NCBI RefSeq assembly: GCF_947493595.1
Contig: NZ_CANLRL010000005.1
Location: 179,493 to 243,492, forward strand
Reading direction: 5' to 3'
Length of the DNA: 64,000 nt
DNA from: an uncultured Shimia sp.
GTDB lineage: Bacteria; Pseudomonadota; Alphaproteobacteria; Rhodobacterales; Rhodobacteraceae
A model generated the notes under the pieces. That model had not been told where the DNA came from. It saw nothing but the letters and a program-made list of their open reading frames with translations, and did no database searches. Position numbers and translations under genes: made by a program. This document shows positions 54,089-64,000 of this stretch, one piece after another (within the stretch, counting starts at the first letter, position 1; each line of letters begins with the position of its first letter).

Positions 54089-55009
54089 CTAGACATTATT
54101 TCGATAGGACTGGGGGGACAGCCCTACGTGCTGAGAAAACGACCGCGTGAAATGAGCTTGATCACTGTACCCGGACAAAAATCCAACCTCCGCAAGCCCT
54201 CTCCCAGGCTCCTCGCAAAGAAGCTTGGCGGCACATTGCAATCGGGTGTCTGCGATCAAGCGAGAGAAAGTTGTGGCCTGTTTGGCGAGGTGACGTTGCA
54301 AACTGCGCTGAGACAGACAAAGTTCTTCAGCAACCTCACTCAGATACCACCTGCGGAGTGGATCTGCGGCCAATAGAGATCGGATGCGTGCCGTAATCTC
54401 TGTTGGTTCCCCGGCTGACGCAAAGGCCTGCCTTGGTGCGGCAGAGACATCACCTACCTCCAGAATGACCCTTCTGTCATCTGTAGGAACGGCCGGTGGA
54501 AACCATGTTTCATTTTGCCTCCAAACCTGACCTCGTAAGGTGGCAACCGTCACAGGCGCTGAGGATACAATTTCCATGAGGTTGGTCAAAACCCCGACAA
54601 CCAAAAGAGTTTCTGCCTGTGATGGAAGCACCGATCCGGAACTGGCTTGGTGGTGAAGCACATATTTGCCCCGCTCCTTGGCTTCAAAATGCAACCTATG
54701 CCGCCCATGGGTGAAGGCCTCCATACGCGTCCAACGTCGATGCAGATCCTCAATGGTTTTTGCCTTTAACAAAGCCTGTGCCAAAGGCTCCGGCGGAAGT
54801 TTGCGAACGGCATCGGAGACACGCAGAAGCGACACTGGCCCAAGTCTTGTTATAACCTCATCCAAGACCTTGCGTTTCTCGTGAATAGGCACATGCGCGC
54901 CACTTGAGGACGGCACATCAAAGTGAATCCCCTCTTGCTTAAGCCCCAACGCAAGGATGCGCATCATGGCAGCGGACGCGAAATTGTCACCAGAGTCGTA
55001 TGAAGTCAT
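54089..55009 (-). CDS. AraC family transcriptional regulator
   Basis: C-terminal LCLSQRSLQRHLAKQATTFSRLIADTRLQCAAKLL...GFLSGYSDQAHFTRSFSQHVGLSPQSYR. Confidence 0.93.
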   Translation of the reverse strand: MTSYDSGDNFASAAMMRILALGLKQEGIHFDVPSSSGAHVPIHEKRKVLDEVITRLGPVSLLRVSDAVRKLPPEPLAQALLKAKTIEDLHRRWTRMEAFTHGRHRLHFEAKERGKYVLHHQASSGSVLPSQAETLLVVGVLTNLMEIVSSAPVTVATLRGQVWRQNETWFPPAVPTDDRRVILEVGDVSAAPRQAFASAGEPTEITARIRSLLAADPLRRWYLSEVAEELCLSQRSLQRHLAKQATTFSRLIADTRLQCAAKLLCEEPGRGLAEVGFLSGYSDQAHFTRSFSQHVGLSPQSYRNNV

Positions 55010-55022
55010 GGGCACCTGTCGC

Positions 55023-55622
55023 TCATTTTCGCTGCAAGTAGTAAACAGAAGCCGGCGGCAGATTTCGAGGCACAAATGCCACGCGATGTGCAACCAGACC
55101 AAGCTGCTCCAATACCACCTGTTTCACCGGACAGCGCATCCCATAAGTAAACAGCCGAAAGCTGGCGGCAGGTTTTAGAACAGAAAAACTTGCCCGAAGA
55201 ATACCGCAGACCTTTTCAGGCGGCATGGATAGCAACGGCAATCCGCACAGAACCGCCGCGGCCGGGGTATCAAACGGCATCAGGTGCGAGACGGACTCGG
55301 CGTCGTCACAAACAATCCGGAGACCAGGAATACGCGAGGTCAACGCCTCGGCAAGACACGGGTTGCTTTCCACCGCAAATATCTGTTCCGCGGCAATGCC
55401 TCTCCGGATGAGCGCCGCTGTGAACGCCCCTGTTCCCGGTCCCAATTCAATGATCGGCCCCTCTTCAGCCTGAATGTTTCGGGTGATCTCGGCCGCCAAG
55501 TCCGTTCCTGAAGGAGCAATGGCGCCTATGGACAGTGGTGACTTCACCCATTCGCGGAAAAACAGGCCAGAGTGGCTCGCGGAGATGTTCTTGCCCCCTG
55601 TCTCACTTGGCAACAACGTCAT
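55023..55622 (-). CDS. Class I SAM-dependent methyltransferase (phospholipid N-methyltransferase-like)
   Basis: FFREWVKSPLSIGAIAPSGTDLAAEITRNI...PIIELGPGTGAFTAALIRRG. Confidence 0.88.
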   Translation of the reverse strand: MTLLPSETGGKNISASHSGLFFREWVKSPLSIGAIAPSGTDLAAEITRNIQAEEGPIIELGPGTGAFTAALIRRGIAAEQIFAVESNPCLAEALTSRIPGLRIVCDDAESVSHLMPFDTPAAAVLCGLPLLSMPPEKVCGILRASFSVLKPAASFRLFTYGMRCPVKQVVLEQLGLVAHRVAFVPRNLPPASVYYLQRK

Positions 55623-57688
55623 AATGCAAACTCCGACGGCACGACGGGAAACCGCGTTGGGCGCATGCCTGTGGCCGCACGGATGGCATTGGCAATTGCA
55701 CCTGGCCCGGCCACAATCACCGTTTCTCCTGCGCCGGAGGGGGCGTGTGATCGCTCAACCAGGTTCACGCTCATCTTTGGCACTTCGGGCATGGCCGGGA
55801 TGGGCGTTTCCGAGAAGTGATCCGCAACAACACCGCCATTTGACACCGGCAACCCGTCATGCAGTACCAGGCCGACACTCCACGCCAAATTCCCCTCACA
55901 TTGCGCGCGCACCTGATCGGGATTGATCACCATGCCACAATCATGTGCGCACCAAAGTCGGGTTACGCGAATTGTGCCATCTGGCGCAACAGACACATCG
56001 GCAACCACTGCCGCATAGCTGTGCTCTTTGTAAATCCCACATGCGACCCCACGTCCTTTTCGCTCCGTGCTGTCTTGGTTAGGCGCATGACCCTGCCAGC
56101 CCGAGCTCTCCGCAACACGCTGCAAAACCGCTTTTAGCCTCGGGTCCTGCAAATGCCGTAACCTAAACTCGACAGGATCGGCACCAAGGGTCCACGCCGC
56201 TTCATCAATCGTGCACTCAATCGCCAAATTATTGGGTCCCGCTCCAAGCCCACGCCATGGTCCGGAATGCACTGGAAGGCGAACCAAATCATAAGACGCA
56301 CGGGCCCGTGCCACCTGGTAGGGCATCTTCATGCCACGTGCGACACCGGGATCGCCAGCAGCCAAATTAGTGCCTGCTTGCATCCAGGCAGGAATGCCTG
56401 CGGATGTAAAAATGATATGTGACGACATCTGTTGGTGATCCCAGTCCGTGAGCCGCCCCTCAGATAACCTGAAGCGCACCCGATGAGAGGACGGCGGGCG
56501 GTGATAGGCTCTGGAAAGCTCCTGTGACCGCGTCCATTGGACTTTGACACGCGTGCCGCTTTCCCGCGCCAGAAACGCAGCCTCCACTTCGGCGCGGCAT
56601 AAGACTTTGCCACCGAAAGCGCCTCCTACCCGCATGGACTGAACCCGAACGTTTCCGGGCGCCATCCCAAACCGATCGGCCAGCTCATCACGAATGTAAA
56701 ACGCGTCCTGCGTACCAGTCCAAACCGTCAGCGTGCCATTTTGCCATTCTGCCACTGCGGCGCGCGGCTCAATTTGCCCATGCGGTGCAAAAGCGAAATC
56801 ATAACGAAAACTCCCGTCCCAAGCGCCCTCTTCCACAGGGTCATTCATAACCGCATTTTTTAATCCGGTGGGAGACAGTGCCTTGTCGATGTCGATCGCG
56901 GCCTCCATGTCCAGAATATCAGGCGCACTGTCCAAATCCCACTCAATGGCGAGCGCCTCGGCAATCTGACTCAAAGCGTCTGGATGGCGTGCAATGATGC
57001 CAAGACCAACCGTGTGGCCTCGCGGCCCCGGCACCTCCTCGACCAAGGCCACAAATCCCGGCACTGCCTTGGCCGCCGCAGCGTTCCACTTAACGGGACG
57101 CGATCCAACATCTGTTGTTACTGGCGCAAATAAAACCCGACCATGACGCATGTCAGCCCCAACCATGTCCGCGGCATACAAGGGCCGCCCCTGCACGATG
57201 TCGCGCCCTTGGACCAGTTCCGGAGACACACCAACGACCCCCTCGCCCTTGAATGCGCTCAACTCGGAAGTCGGGCGTGGGGTAACAGTCACCAAGCCAT
57301 GATCGCGCCCCTCCTTGATCGCGACTCTCAAACTCGCGCAGGCCTGGGCCAGCGGTTCAGCAAACTGTGCAACCGACTCGCTGCCAACGGTCGCCTTCAC
57401 CCGCGGCAAGTTCGTGTCATGTAATTGAACCTGCACCTTGTCCCACGCGACGTGCAATTCGGAACAAGCAACCTGCTTAAGCGCCGTGGCAATGTGCTGA
57501 CCCATTTCGACCCTAGGAAGGGTCAATTCATATGCGCCATCTTTGAAACGAATCCACCCAATCGCATCGCCGGCAGTTGGCGCAGGCCGCTTGGGCAAAA
57601 CAGGCACCTGGCTCCACACCGCCGCACCCAGACCAATCACCGCAACAAGACCGCCGCTCGCGGCGCGCAACACATCACGTCGGTTCAT
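55619..57688 (-). CDS. Molybdopterin-dependent oxidoreductase large subunit (isoquinoline 1-oxidoreductase beta / aldehyde oxidase type), Tat-exported
   Basis: Tat signal [62 protein letters not shown]. Confidence 0.92.
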   Translation of the reverse strand: MNRRDVLRAASGGLVAVIGLGAAVWSQVPVLPKRPAPTAGDAIGWIRFKDGAYELTLPRVEMGQHIATALKQVACSELHVAWDKVQVQLHDTNLPRVKATVGSESVAQFAEPLAQACASLRVAIKEGRDHGLVTVTPRPTSELSAFKGEGVVGVSPELVQGRDIVQGRPLYAADMVGADMRHGRVLFAPVTTDVGSRPVKWNAAAAKAVPGFVALVEEVPGPRGHTVGLGIIARHPDALSQIAEALAIEWDLDSAPDILDMEAAIDIDKALSPTGLKNAVMNDPVEEGAWDGSFRYDFAFAPHGQIEPRAAVAEWQNGTLTVWTGTQDAFYIRDELADRFGMAPGNVRVQSMRVGGAFGGKVLCRAEVEAAFLARESGTRVKVQWTRSQELSRAYHRPPSSHRVRFRLSEGRLTDWDHQQMSSHIIFTSAGIPAWMQAGTNLAAGDPGVARGMKMPYQVARARASYDLVRLPVHSGPWRGLGAGPNNLAIECTIDEAAWTLGADPVEFRLRHLQDPRLKAVLQRVAESSGWQGHAPNQDSTERKGRGVACGIYKEHSYAAVVADVSVAPDGTIRVTRLWCAHDCGMVINPDQVRAQCEGNLAWSVGLVLHDGLPVSNGGVVADHFSETPIPAMPEVPKMSVNLVERSHAPSGAGETVIVAGPGAIANAIRAATGMRPTRFPVVPSEFAL

Positions 57689-58146
57689 CTTTTTACCTCC
57701 GCGACACTGTGAATTGCAGCGCGAATACGCTGATAGGTGCCACATCGGCAGAGGTTCCCCTCCATCGCATCCTCGACCTCGTCTGACGTCGGTTGCGCGT
57801 TTTCACGCAACAATGCGACGGCCGACATGATCTGTCCGGCTTGGCAATACCCACATTGCGGCACAGCATGATCCAGCCAGGCTTGCTGCACGGGATGCAG
57901 GGGGCCGCCGTCTCCGGCCAGCCCTTCAACTGTCTCAACGCGCGCGCCCTGCACGCTATCGGCAGACGTAATACATGAGCGTATGGCGACACCGTCCACG
58001 ATGACCGTGCAAGCGCCGCACACACCTTCACCGCACCCCAATTTGGCACCAACCAGTCCAAAATAATCCCTGAGCAGAAAAAGTAGAGAGCCCTGCCGCC
58101 AAGGCTCCGGAATTACCTGATTTTCATTGTTTAGAAGAATTTTCAT
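57685..58146 (-). CDS. (2Fe-2S)-binding subunit (isoquinoline 1-oxidoreductase alpha type)
   Basis: [16 protein letters not shown] and [13 protein letters not shown]...[12 protein letters not shown]. Confidence 0.96.
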   Translation of the reverse strand: MKILLNNENQVIPEPWRQGSLLFLLRDYFGLVGAKLGCGEGVCGACTVIVDGVAIRSCITSADSVQGARVETVEGLAGDGGPLHPVQQAWLDHAVPQCGYCQAGQIMSAVALLRENAQPTSDEVEDAMEGNLCRCGTYQRIRAAIHSVAEVKR

Positions 58147-58239
58147 CACAGCCCTCGCTCGTGCTTTCGGTCACTAAATAGGCTGCAGCACACGTCCGGT
58201 ATTGAACGATCGCGCCATTGTCAGAGCTTTGGGGCACGG

Positions 58240-58480
58240 CGCTGGACAAGGCATAATTGGGCCGCACGTGTATTCCAGCTTCACGCCGATCCGGCGATAC
58301 CCTTTTCGGCATCGCTTGGCCGCGATGAACTTCAATACCATGCGTTTTCAAGGGTCATCAGGCGGGCGCCCCGGTGTGGTAAGATAACTTGATCCCGCAC
58401 CACCCGGAACGCAACTTCCTGCAGGCGCTTGAGCTTGGCATTCTTCGCTTGGAGCGCCTTCAGCTGGGCCGATCATTGCA
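58240..58480 (-). pseudogene. IS3-family orfA-like remnant
   Basis: Minus strand QLKALQAKNAKLKRLQEVAFRVVRDQ coiled-coil and KFIAAKRCRKGYRRIGVKLE in different frames. Confidence 0.35.
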
Positions 58481-58671
58481 ATACCCCTACGCCACCATTC
58501 CCCGATTGGACATGTGGCGCGTGCCTTGGCTCAGGTCACAGCCTGCACAAAACTTTGCGGAGTCTCCGATTGCAACGCTACCGTTGCTTTGGAGACTTGG
58601 TTGGTAGTTTGAGGCCTGAGCCCCAAGTTTCCTCCACGGTGCGGAGAGTTCTTGGGGTAGGTTTGATGGCC

Positions 58672-58780
58672 TTACGCAGCCAGTTTGTCCATCATTCTTT
58701 TCTCAGCAAATTCTCTGGGCGTCAGGTTTCCGAGCGCCGAATGTGGTCTGTGGGTATTGTAGTCCTCCTGCCATTGTTCC
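58672..58780 (-). pseudogene. IS3-family transposase C-terminal remnant
   Basis: WQEDYNTHRPHSALGNLTPREFAEKRMMDKLAA*. Confidence 0.75.
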
Positions 58781-58907
58781 AGCTTGAGGAAGTGGCCCAC
58801 GAGATTTGGCAACCAATACCGACCCTGGAGCGGTGCGATGAGTTGCTTTTTGTCGGGGATTGGGTAGGCTTGAGCTTGTTTCATCCCAACGATCTAGGAC
58901 AGCCCGG

Positions 58908-59312
58908 ATGCAAAAACTGTACATCGCGGACGACAATGTCGAGTTTGCGGAGTATTTGGCGCATGTTGCAACCCGAGACGGGTGGGAAGCTGAAATATGC
59001 AGCAACGGCCTCAAACTTTTGGAAAAATTGAAAAAAGGTGACGAGCCGGCTTTGTTGCTTGTTGATATTAACATGCCACATATGGACGGGATCGAGGTTA
59101 TCTCCGGAATTGCGGCGCTCAACCGTCCAATGCGTTTGCGCTTTATGACCGGTGGCGGGGCGCCGTCCATGGAAGCGGCAAAACTGATTGCGCAGGCGCG
59201 TGACATTGATGTCGGCGATAGCATTCATAAACCGCTGTCTCGAGACTTTCTGAGAGACCTACTACAAACCGAAGCTGGCGCTTTGGCTCAGATGCAAGCG
59301 CAATCTTTGTGA
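58908..59312 (+). CDS. Single-domain response regulator
   Basis: MQKLYIADDNVEFAEYLAHVATRDG...ALLLVDINMPHMDGIEVI...IHKPLSRDFLRDLL. Confidence 0.93.
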   Translation: MQKLYIADDNVEFAEYLAHVATRDGWEAEICSNGLKLLEKLKKGDEPALLLVDINMPHMDGIEVISGIAALNRPMRLRFMTGGGAPSMEAAKLIAQARDIDVGDSIHKPLSRDFLRDLLQTEAGALAQMQAQSL

Positions 59313-59396
59313 AGCCTCCCCCATTGGCAAAAAGGCGTTTGTCAACGACCGGGCGCTAAGGGGACGAAAGCTCGCACGGGCCCTGGACCGCTCGCC

Positions 59397-62105
59397 TCAC
59401 GTTCGTTTGATGTCCAAAACTTGGTGCACTTTGTCCAGTAACGTTGCCCGTTGAAACGGTTTGTTGATCAGTAATCCATCGCTGACCAATTTTTGAATCT
59501 CGACAGATGAATTTTCCGCAAACCCCGTGGTGTAAAGTACCTTGATGTCGGGCTGCCCTTTTTGCGCGAGCGCGGCAATTTCAATCCCGTTGAGGCCTCC
59601 CGGCAGCACCATATCTGTGAACAAGAGATCGAATTTCTGACCGTCTTGCAGTTGTTGGGCCGCTTCCTGGCCATTCCCCGCCTCTTGGACGGTGTAGCCG
59701 TGAGCTCGCAATATGGAAACCGAGATACTCCGCACGGCAGCATCGTCTTCGACCACCAGGATGTGCCCGACGCCCTGCGCATGCTTTTGCGCATTTTGAA
59801 TTGTCTCCACTTCAGCCACCACGTCGCTGGAGCGGGGCAAGTAGAGACTCACAGAGGTCCCATGACCTTCCTCGCTGTAGATCGTGACGTGTCCGTTTGA
59901 CTGTTTGGCAAAGCCAAAGACCATGCTGAGGCCAAGACCACTGCCTTTGCCGACATCTTTTGTTGTGAAAAAGGGCTCAAACACTTTGCGTTGAATTTCC
60001 TCTGACATGCCCTCCCCAGTGTCACTCACCGTCACCTGTACATAGTCTCCTGGGGTCACCTCTGTGGATTGTGCCGCGTAAGACTCGTCCAAAGTGGCAT
60101 TTTGAGTTTCAATGGTCAGTCGCCCGCCGCGCGGCATGGCGTCTCGCGCATTCAGAACGAGATTTAGCAGCGCATTTTCAAATTCATGAGTATCGATCAA
60201 CGCGGGCCAAAGGTCGTCTGGGCACGCAACAGCCAGGTCGATGGTGGCCCCCAGCGTTCTTTGCAGCATGTCGTCGAGACCGCCAATCAAATCACATACA
60301 TTTGCCGGAACAGGCGCCAACGTCGATTGCCTGGAGAAGGCCAACAGTCGCCCGGTTAGCGAGGACGCCCGGTCCACAGCCGATTTAATGGTCTTGATGA
60401 ATTTTGTAGCGTCTGGTGTCTCGTCTGCCAGATCTTCTAGCAGCTCTGTATTGCCAAGCATGACCGCCAGCAGGTTGTTGAAGTCGTGTGCCACCCCACC
60501 TGTCAGCTGGCCAACCGCTTCCATTCGTTGGGATTGTCGGAGTTGGTCTTCAAGCAATTTTCGGTCCGATACATCGGATTGCACCGCGATAGCCAAAGCC
60601 CCATGCACCGAGTGCTCAAAGCCGGTCACAGACAGCTCACTGCTAAACAGTGATCCGTCCTTGCGCACGTTGAGCACTTCTCCTTCCCATCGCTCGCCCT
60701 TCAGAATTTTGTCGGCAATGGTCGATGAGATCTGTTCGGGGGTGGAGTCCGTTTTGGCATTGAGCACGCTAACAACCTGACCTGTGAGCTCGCCGCGATC
60801 ATAGCCAAATGTGGTATCAAGCGATGCGTTTGTGTAGATAATCGCCCCATCAGACACCCGGGACACCAGCACGCCTTCGCCAACAACTTCGATGATCTCG
60901 CCTCGGAACGTGAGCTCTGTTTCCGCATTCTTAAATTCGGTAACATCCAGAATACTGACAGGAATACTGTTAAATCCCGCCTCTGTGTCAGGCAGAGGGA
61001 GCGAAATCACACCAATGATTTCCTCTCCAACTAGTGTGTGAAAAACGGTCTCTGCCCGGAACATTCTGTGTTTGTCCCAAATCGCACAGAGCTGATCCTC
61101 AAACATCTCAAGTGTTTCTGGACCAAAAGTCTTTTTGGCCTGTTGCATCAGCTCATGTTCAGACGCTGCCCCGAACAGTTTCAAAGTTGCGTCGTTTGCG
61201 CTCAGTATTTCTATTGATGTGAACAACTGCCATGCCGTTTCCTCATTCAGATCGAGGTAGCGCCGCAGATCATCTACCCCTTCGTTGCGAAGTTGATTGA
61301 GCGATCTGATGACCTCTGAGTAGTCGGCGTTGGATAGAGAGACCTGACTGTTTGCGATCAGCCGCCGATATCTCTGTTCCTCTTCTTTGAGGCGCAGCAG
61401 AGCTTGGGCGCGGTCAAAGGAAAGCTTATTGTACTCAAGCGCAATCTCACCCAACTCGTCATTTTTGTGCTCTTTGCTAACAGGCAGTTCTGCTGCCCCT
61501 TCGTGGATATGGTCAGCGATCTCCCGAAGCGGCTTGGTCAGCATTCTGTGGTAAAGTAAGGCAAGCACGGTCGCCAACAAGAGGTTTCGGAGGACACCAA
61601 ACCCCAGGACAAGCCCGGAGCGTTTGAAGAAGTCTCTGGCAATAACATTGGTATCGACTCGGATTATTAACTCACCCGCATAGAAGTCGGTTTCCTCCTC
61701 CAACAGTTCCGTTGAGTACGACTTGACCTCTCCAAAAATCCCTTCTGCCAGCCAAGACAGGGAGGTTTTCAACTGTGGGCGCGTTCGTGAATACATCGTG
61801 TCGCCGTAGCTATCGATGATGGTCGCTTCGGAAATCGCCAACTGATGAAACACGCCGTCCACGACGGTCTGGGCCAACTCTTTGTCGAGTCCAAATGCGG
61901 CTTGATATGCGGAGTCCTTCAGTATTTTCAGGGACTGTTCAAACGTCGTGTCGATTTGTAGAATTTCACGTCGCAGATCCGAGAATATCTGGATGGCACT
62001 GAAGCCTATGCCCAATACAAAACCGACAAGCACCGCAACACGTGCCTGACGAAACGAAAGGCTATTCGTGAACTTTGTGCGCGACGTGTCGTCCGGATCC
62101 GGCAC
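59397..62105 (-). CDS. Hybrid sensor histidine kinase (TM sensor, HAMP-like, PAS, HisKA/HATPase, REC); GTG start
   Basis: AVGQLTGGVAHDFNNLLAVMLGNTELL; GKGSGLGLSMVFGFAKQSNGH; C-terminal ILVVEDDAAVRSISVSIL...LLFTDMVLPGG. Confidence 0.95.
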   Translation of the reverse strand: MPDPDDTSRTKFTNSLSFRQARVAVLVGFVLGIGFSAIQIFSDLRREILQIDTTFEQSLKILKDSAYQAAFGLDKELAQTVVDGVFHQLAISEATIIDSYGDTMYSRTRPQLKTSLSWLAEGIFGEVKSYSTELLEEETDFYAGELIIRVDTNVIARDFFKRSGLVLGFGVLRNLLLATVLALLYHRMLTKPLREIADHIHEGAAELPVSKEHKNDELGEIALEYNKLSFDRAQALLRLKEEEQRYRRLIANSQVSLSNADYSEVIRSLNQLRNEGVDDLRRYLDLNEETAWQLFTSIEILSANDATLKLFGAASEHELMQQAKKTFGPETLEMFEDQLCAIWDKHRMFRAETVFHTLVGEEIIGVISLPLPDTEAGFNSIPVSILDVTEFKNAETELTFRGEIIEVVGEGVLVSRVSDGAIIYTNASLDTTFGYDRGELTGQVVSVLNAKTDSTPEQISSTIADKILKGERWEGEVLNVRKDGSLFSSELSVTGFEHSVHGALAIAVQSDVSDRKLLEDQLRQSQRMEAVGQLTGGVAHDFNNLLAVMLGNTELLEDLADETPDATKFIKTIKSAVDRASSLTGRLLAFSRQSTLAPVPANVCDLIGGLDDMLQRTLGATIDLAVACPDDLWPALIDTHEFENALLNLVLNARDAMPRGGRLTIETQNATLDESYAAQSTEVTPGDYVQVTVSDTGEGMSEEIQRKVFEPFFTTKDVGKGSGLGLSMVFGFAKQSNGHVTIYSEEGHGTSVSLYLPRSSDVVAEVETIQNAQKHAQGVGHILVVEDDAAVRSISVSILRAHGYTVQEAGNGQEAAQQLQDGQKFDLLFTDMVLPGGLNGIEIAALAQKGQPDIKVLYTTGFAENSSVEIQKLVSDGLLINKPFQRATLLDKVHQVLDIKRT

Positions 62106-62848
62106 TATTTGAACTCTGGTGGAATATAACGCTGCAGAAGGGCGTCGATCGCCCCTTCATCTCTCAGGGCACTGGTTGCCTGATCCATTTTTGCCAATAT
62201 GTCGTCCGAAACCTGACCTTTGACACATTGCAACCACAAGGAGTTGCTTTCGACAGGAAAGACGACACCTATGTCATGCCGTTTTACGTTTTCAGTTGTA
62301 AAGCTATGATAGAGACTAAGCGCCGTTCCAGCAATTGCATCGACCCGGCCAGCCCTCAGCAAGTCAATGCTTTGCTCGTAACCGTTTGTCAAAACACGTT
62401 CAATTTCTGGCTCTGACATGACCGGGGACCCACGGAATGTTCCGCGCGGAATTGCCAGGCGTTGGCCGCGTAAATCACTGAGTTGAGTGATTTCAAATTC
62501 CGGGCGCGTTGCAATAATGATTTCCAGTCGGTCGTGAATTTCGGAGACTTGGGCCAAATGCTCCAAGGTCCACGGGGTTTCCAGCGCAACCACACAATCA
62601 GTCAGGCCGCGTTCCATGTTTTTGATCACCCGTGCAATGGGCAGCACGCTGTTGTTAATCGGAACATCCGCGCGATCAGCAATGGCCGTGGTGATATCCA
62701 AAAATAGCCCGTGGCGGCCTTCGGGATCATCGTGAAGCACATAAGGCGCAAAGTCGAACGTTCCAAACTCTACAGTGTCCGCAGTACTCGCGTTCGCTCC
62801 GAAGATTGTGACAATCAATGACACCACATAACTCAAAGAATGCTTCAT
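62105..62848 (-). CDS. Periplasmic amino-acid-type solute-binding protein (SBP_bac_3)
   Basis: Signal peptide; GTFDFAPYVLHDDPEGRHGLFLDITTAIADRADVPIN. Confidence 0.85.
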   Translation of the reverse strand: MKHSLSYVVSLIVTIFGANASTADTVEFGTFDFAPYVLHDDPEGRHGLFLDITTAIADRADVPINNSVLPIARVIKNMERGLTDCVVALETPWTLEHLAQVSEIHDRLEIIIATRPEFEITQLSDLRGQRLAIPRGTFRGSPVMSEPEIERVLTNGYEQSIDLLRAGRVDAIAGTALSLYHSFTTENVKRHDIGVVFPVESNSLWLQCVKGQVSDDILAKMDQATSALRDEGAIDALLQRYIPPEFK

Positions 62849-63366
62849 AACAAAATGCCCCGCTCTATGTCCGTTTCAACAATGGCTCTCCTCAGGACCG
62901 AGATGAGTTTACGTATGTTGTTACTTTTTAGGGGGGCGGATCAAGCCCCTGAAAATAGGATCTCTAAGCCGCGGCTCACAACACCTAATGGTCCGACCCA
63001 AATGGAGATGTTTATGGTGTTAGGCTCAGGACTTCGGAAACGGGAGTGGCTCAGTAAAGCCCTTTCTTGCAAACGTTTGGATCCCTCAGGGCGGGTCATT
63101 CATGTTTCTTGCCGCCCCAAAATTCTATCGCAAGTGCCCTGTGAGATCCTTCGAGTGCATGCTTCGGTTCGTGGTCAACACTTTGGTTGCCAACATGATG
63201 CTGGTTCGACGTAATTCCGATTTACCTATATCAAAGGCGTGCTCGACAAAGGCCAAAGACGGTCCTGACCGCAGCATCATCGGCCCCGCGTCCTCTTGGG
63301 ACCTCATGAACCTGTGTTCAAGAAGATAACGGCTGAAGTTTCATTTCATTGGGCCGATTTTGGTGC

Positions 63367-63483
63367 GACATCTGATTTGAAGACAGTGCCATCGATCCAA
63401 ATTCGGTAGAGTTTGACCGCGATACGGCGAGCCAGGGCGACCATGGCAATCTTGTTGCCCCAGCGCTGTGCAAGCTGCGCTCC
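63367..63483 (-). pseudogene. IS110-family transposase C-terminal fragment
   Basis: QRWGNKIAMVALARRIAVKLYRIWIDGTVFKSD. Confidence 0.6.
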
Positions 63484-63573
63484 CCAAGTTCTCAGCCAGG
63501 TCGCCCAACATCTGGGCGGATCTGCCTTTGTGGCCCCACCGTTTCCAGCGGTTGTAGAGCGTCTTACGCGGGC
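63484..63573 (-). pseudogene. IS5-family transposase N-terminal fragment
   Basis: Minus-strand alternate frame GPRKTLYNRWKRWGHKGRSAQMLGDLAENLG. Confidence 0.6.
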
Positions 63574-64000
63574 CCTAGGTAGCAGGAGCATCCCGCTACC
63601 GTAAACCATTGCGGTTTACAATTGGTCCCACTCAACACACACCCACCATCAACGCGTGGCCTGCCGTGGGACGTCGGGCAGAAGGGCTTTAGACGTACAT
63701 CTGCGTATCCGGCAGCCAAAAAAGATCAAACATGTTCTCATCGAAGTTGTTAAAAAGCGGATCTTAGGCATCGATTTATGAGGATGATGCCGGAGACGAT
63801 TGGCGGCAGAAAAGGGTCGAGAACCTGGGCACGGCCGGCGTGGGCACGACCGCCGCAATGTCGTGCACCGTCGTCACGGCGCCGGTCACCTTGGTCTTTT
63901 GGCTATCTCTTACGAGCCTTTGACATTGATCTACATGTAGAATTGGCGGGTATTTTGTCGTTGGGATTGTCTCGGAACGAACGAAGCCGCCTTGCGGCGG

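Noticed and set aside
1-64000. CRISPR array or anti-phage defense system
   Set aside because: No regularly spaced repeats, cas-like genes, restriction or toxin-antitoxin genes recognised by eye.

Overview
64-kb chromosomal segment from an alphaproteobacterium (gene content looks Rhodobacteraceae-like; inference). Flanks are ordinary chromosome: class IV aminotransferase end, ferric-reductase-like protein, quinone oxidoreductase, MFS transporter, GntR regulator, YgjP-type metallopeptidase, FYDLN-acid protein and tRNA-Ala(GGC) on the left; DUF1254 protein, acnB, a B12-riboswitch-linked B12 uptake operon, a ddpX-FDCBA-like D-Ala-D-Ala dipeptide operon with an RpiR regulator, a second B12 riboswitch with a cbiKLMQO cobalt transporter, an AraC/methyltransferase/molybdopterin-oxidoreductase operon and a solute-binding-protein/hybrid-kinase pair on the right. 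Between tRNA-Ala and an 18-bp copy of its 3' end (6397-6414 and 33171-33188) lies an apparent ~26.8-kb integrative element. It has a P4-like tyrosine integrase, an AlpA-type protein, a helicase with a truncated primase-like remnant, and duplicated integrase arm-type sites at both ends. Its cargo is a complete L-rhamnose catabolic locus plus a second module (porin, HlyD/DUF3302, D-aminoacylase, M19 dipeptidase, AraC, DoxX-like, SnoaL-like). The second module appears to hold three disrupted genes and two near-identical 37-nt hairpin elements upstream of two of its genes. Degraded composites are visible at 53.0-53.9 kb (dehalogenase/LysR fragments), 58.2-58.9 kb (IS3 remnants) and 63.4-63.6 kb (IS110/IS5 fragments). 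All family names come from reading the sequence and recalled motifs; no searches were run.
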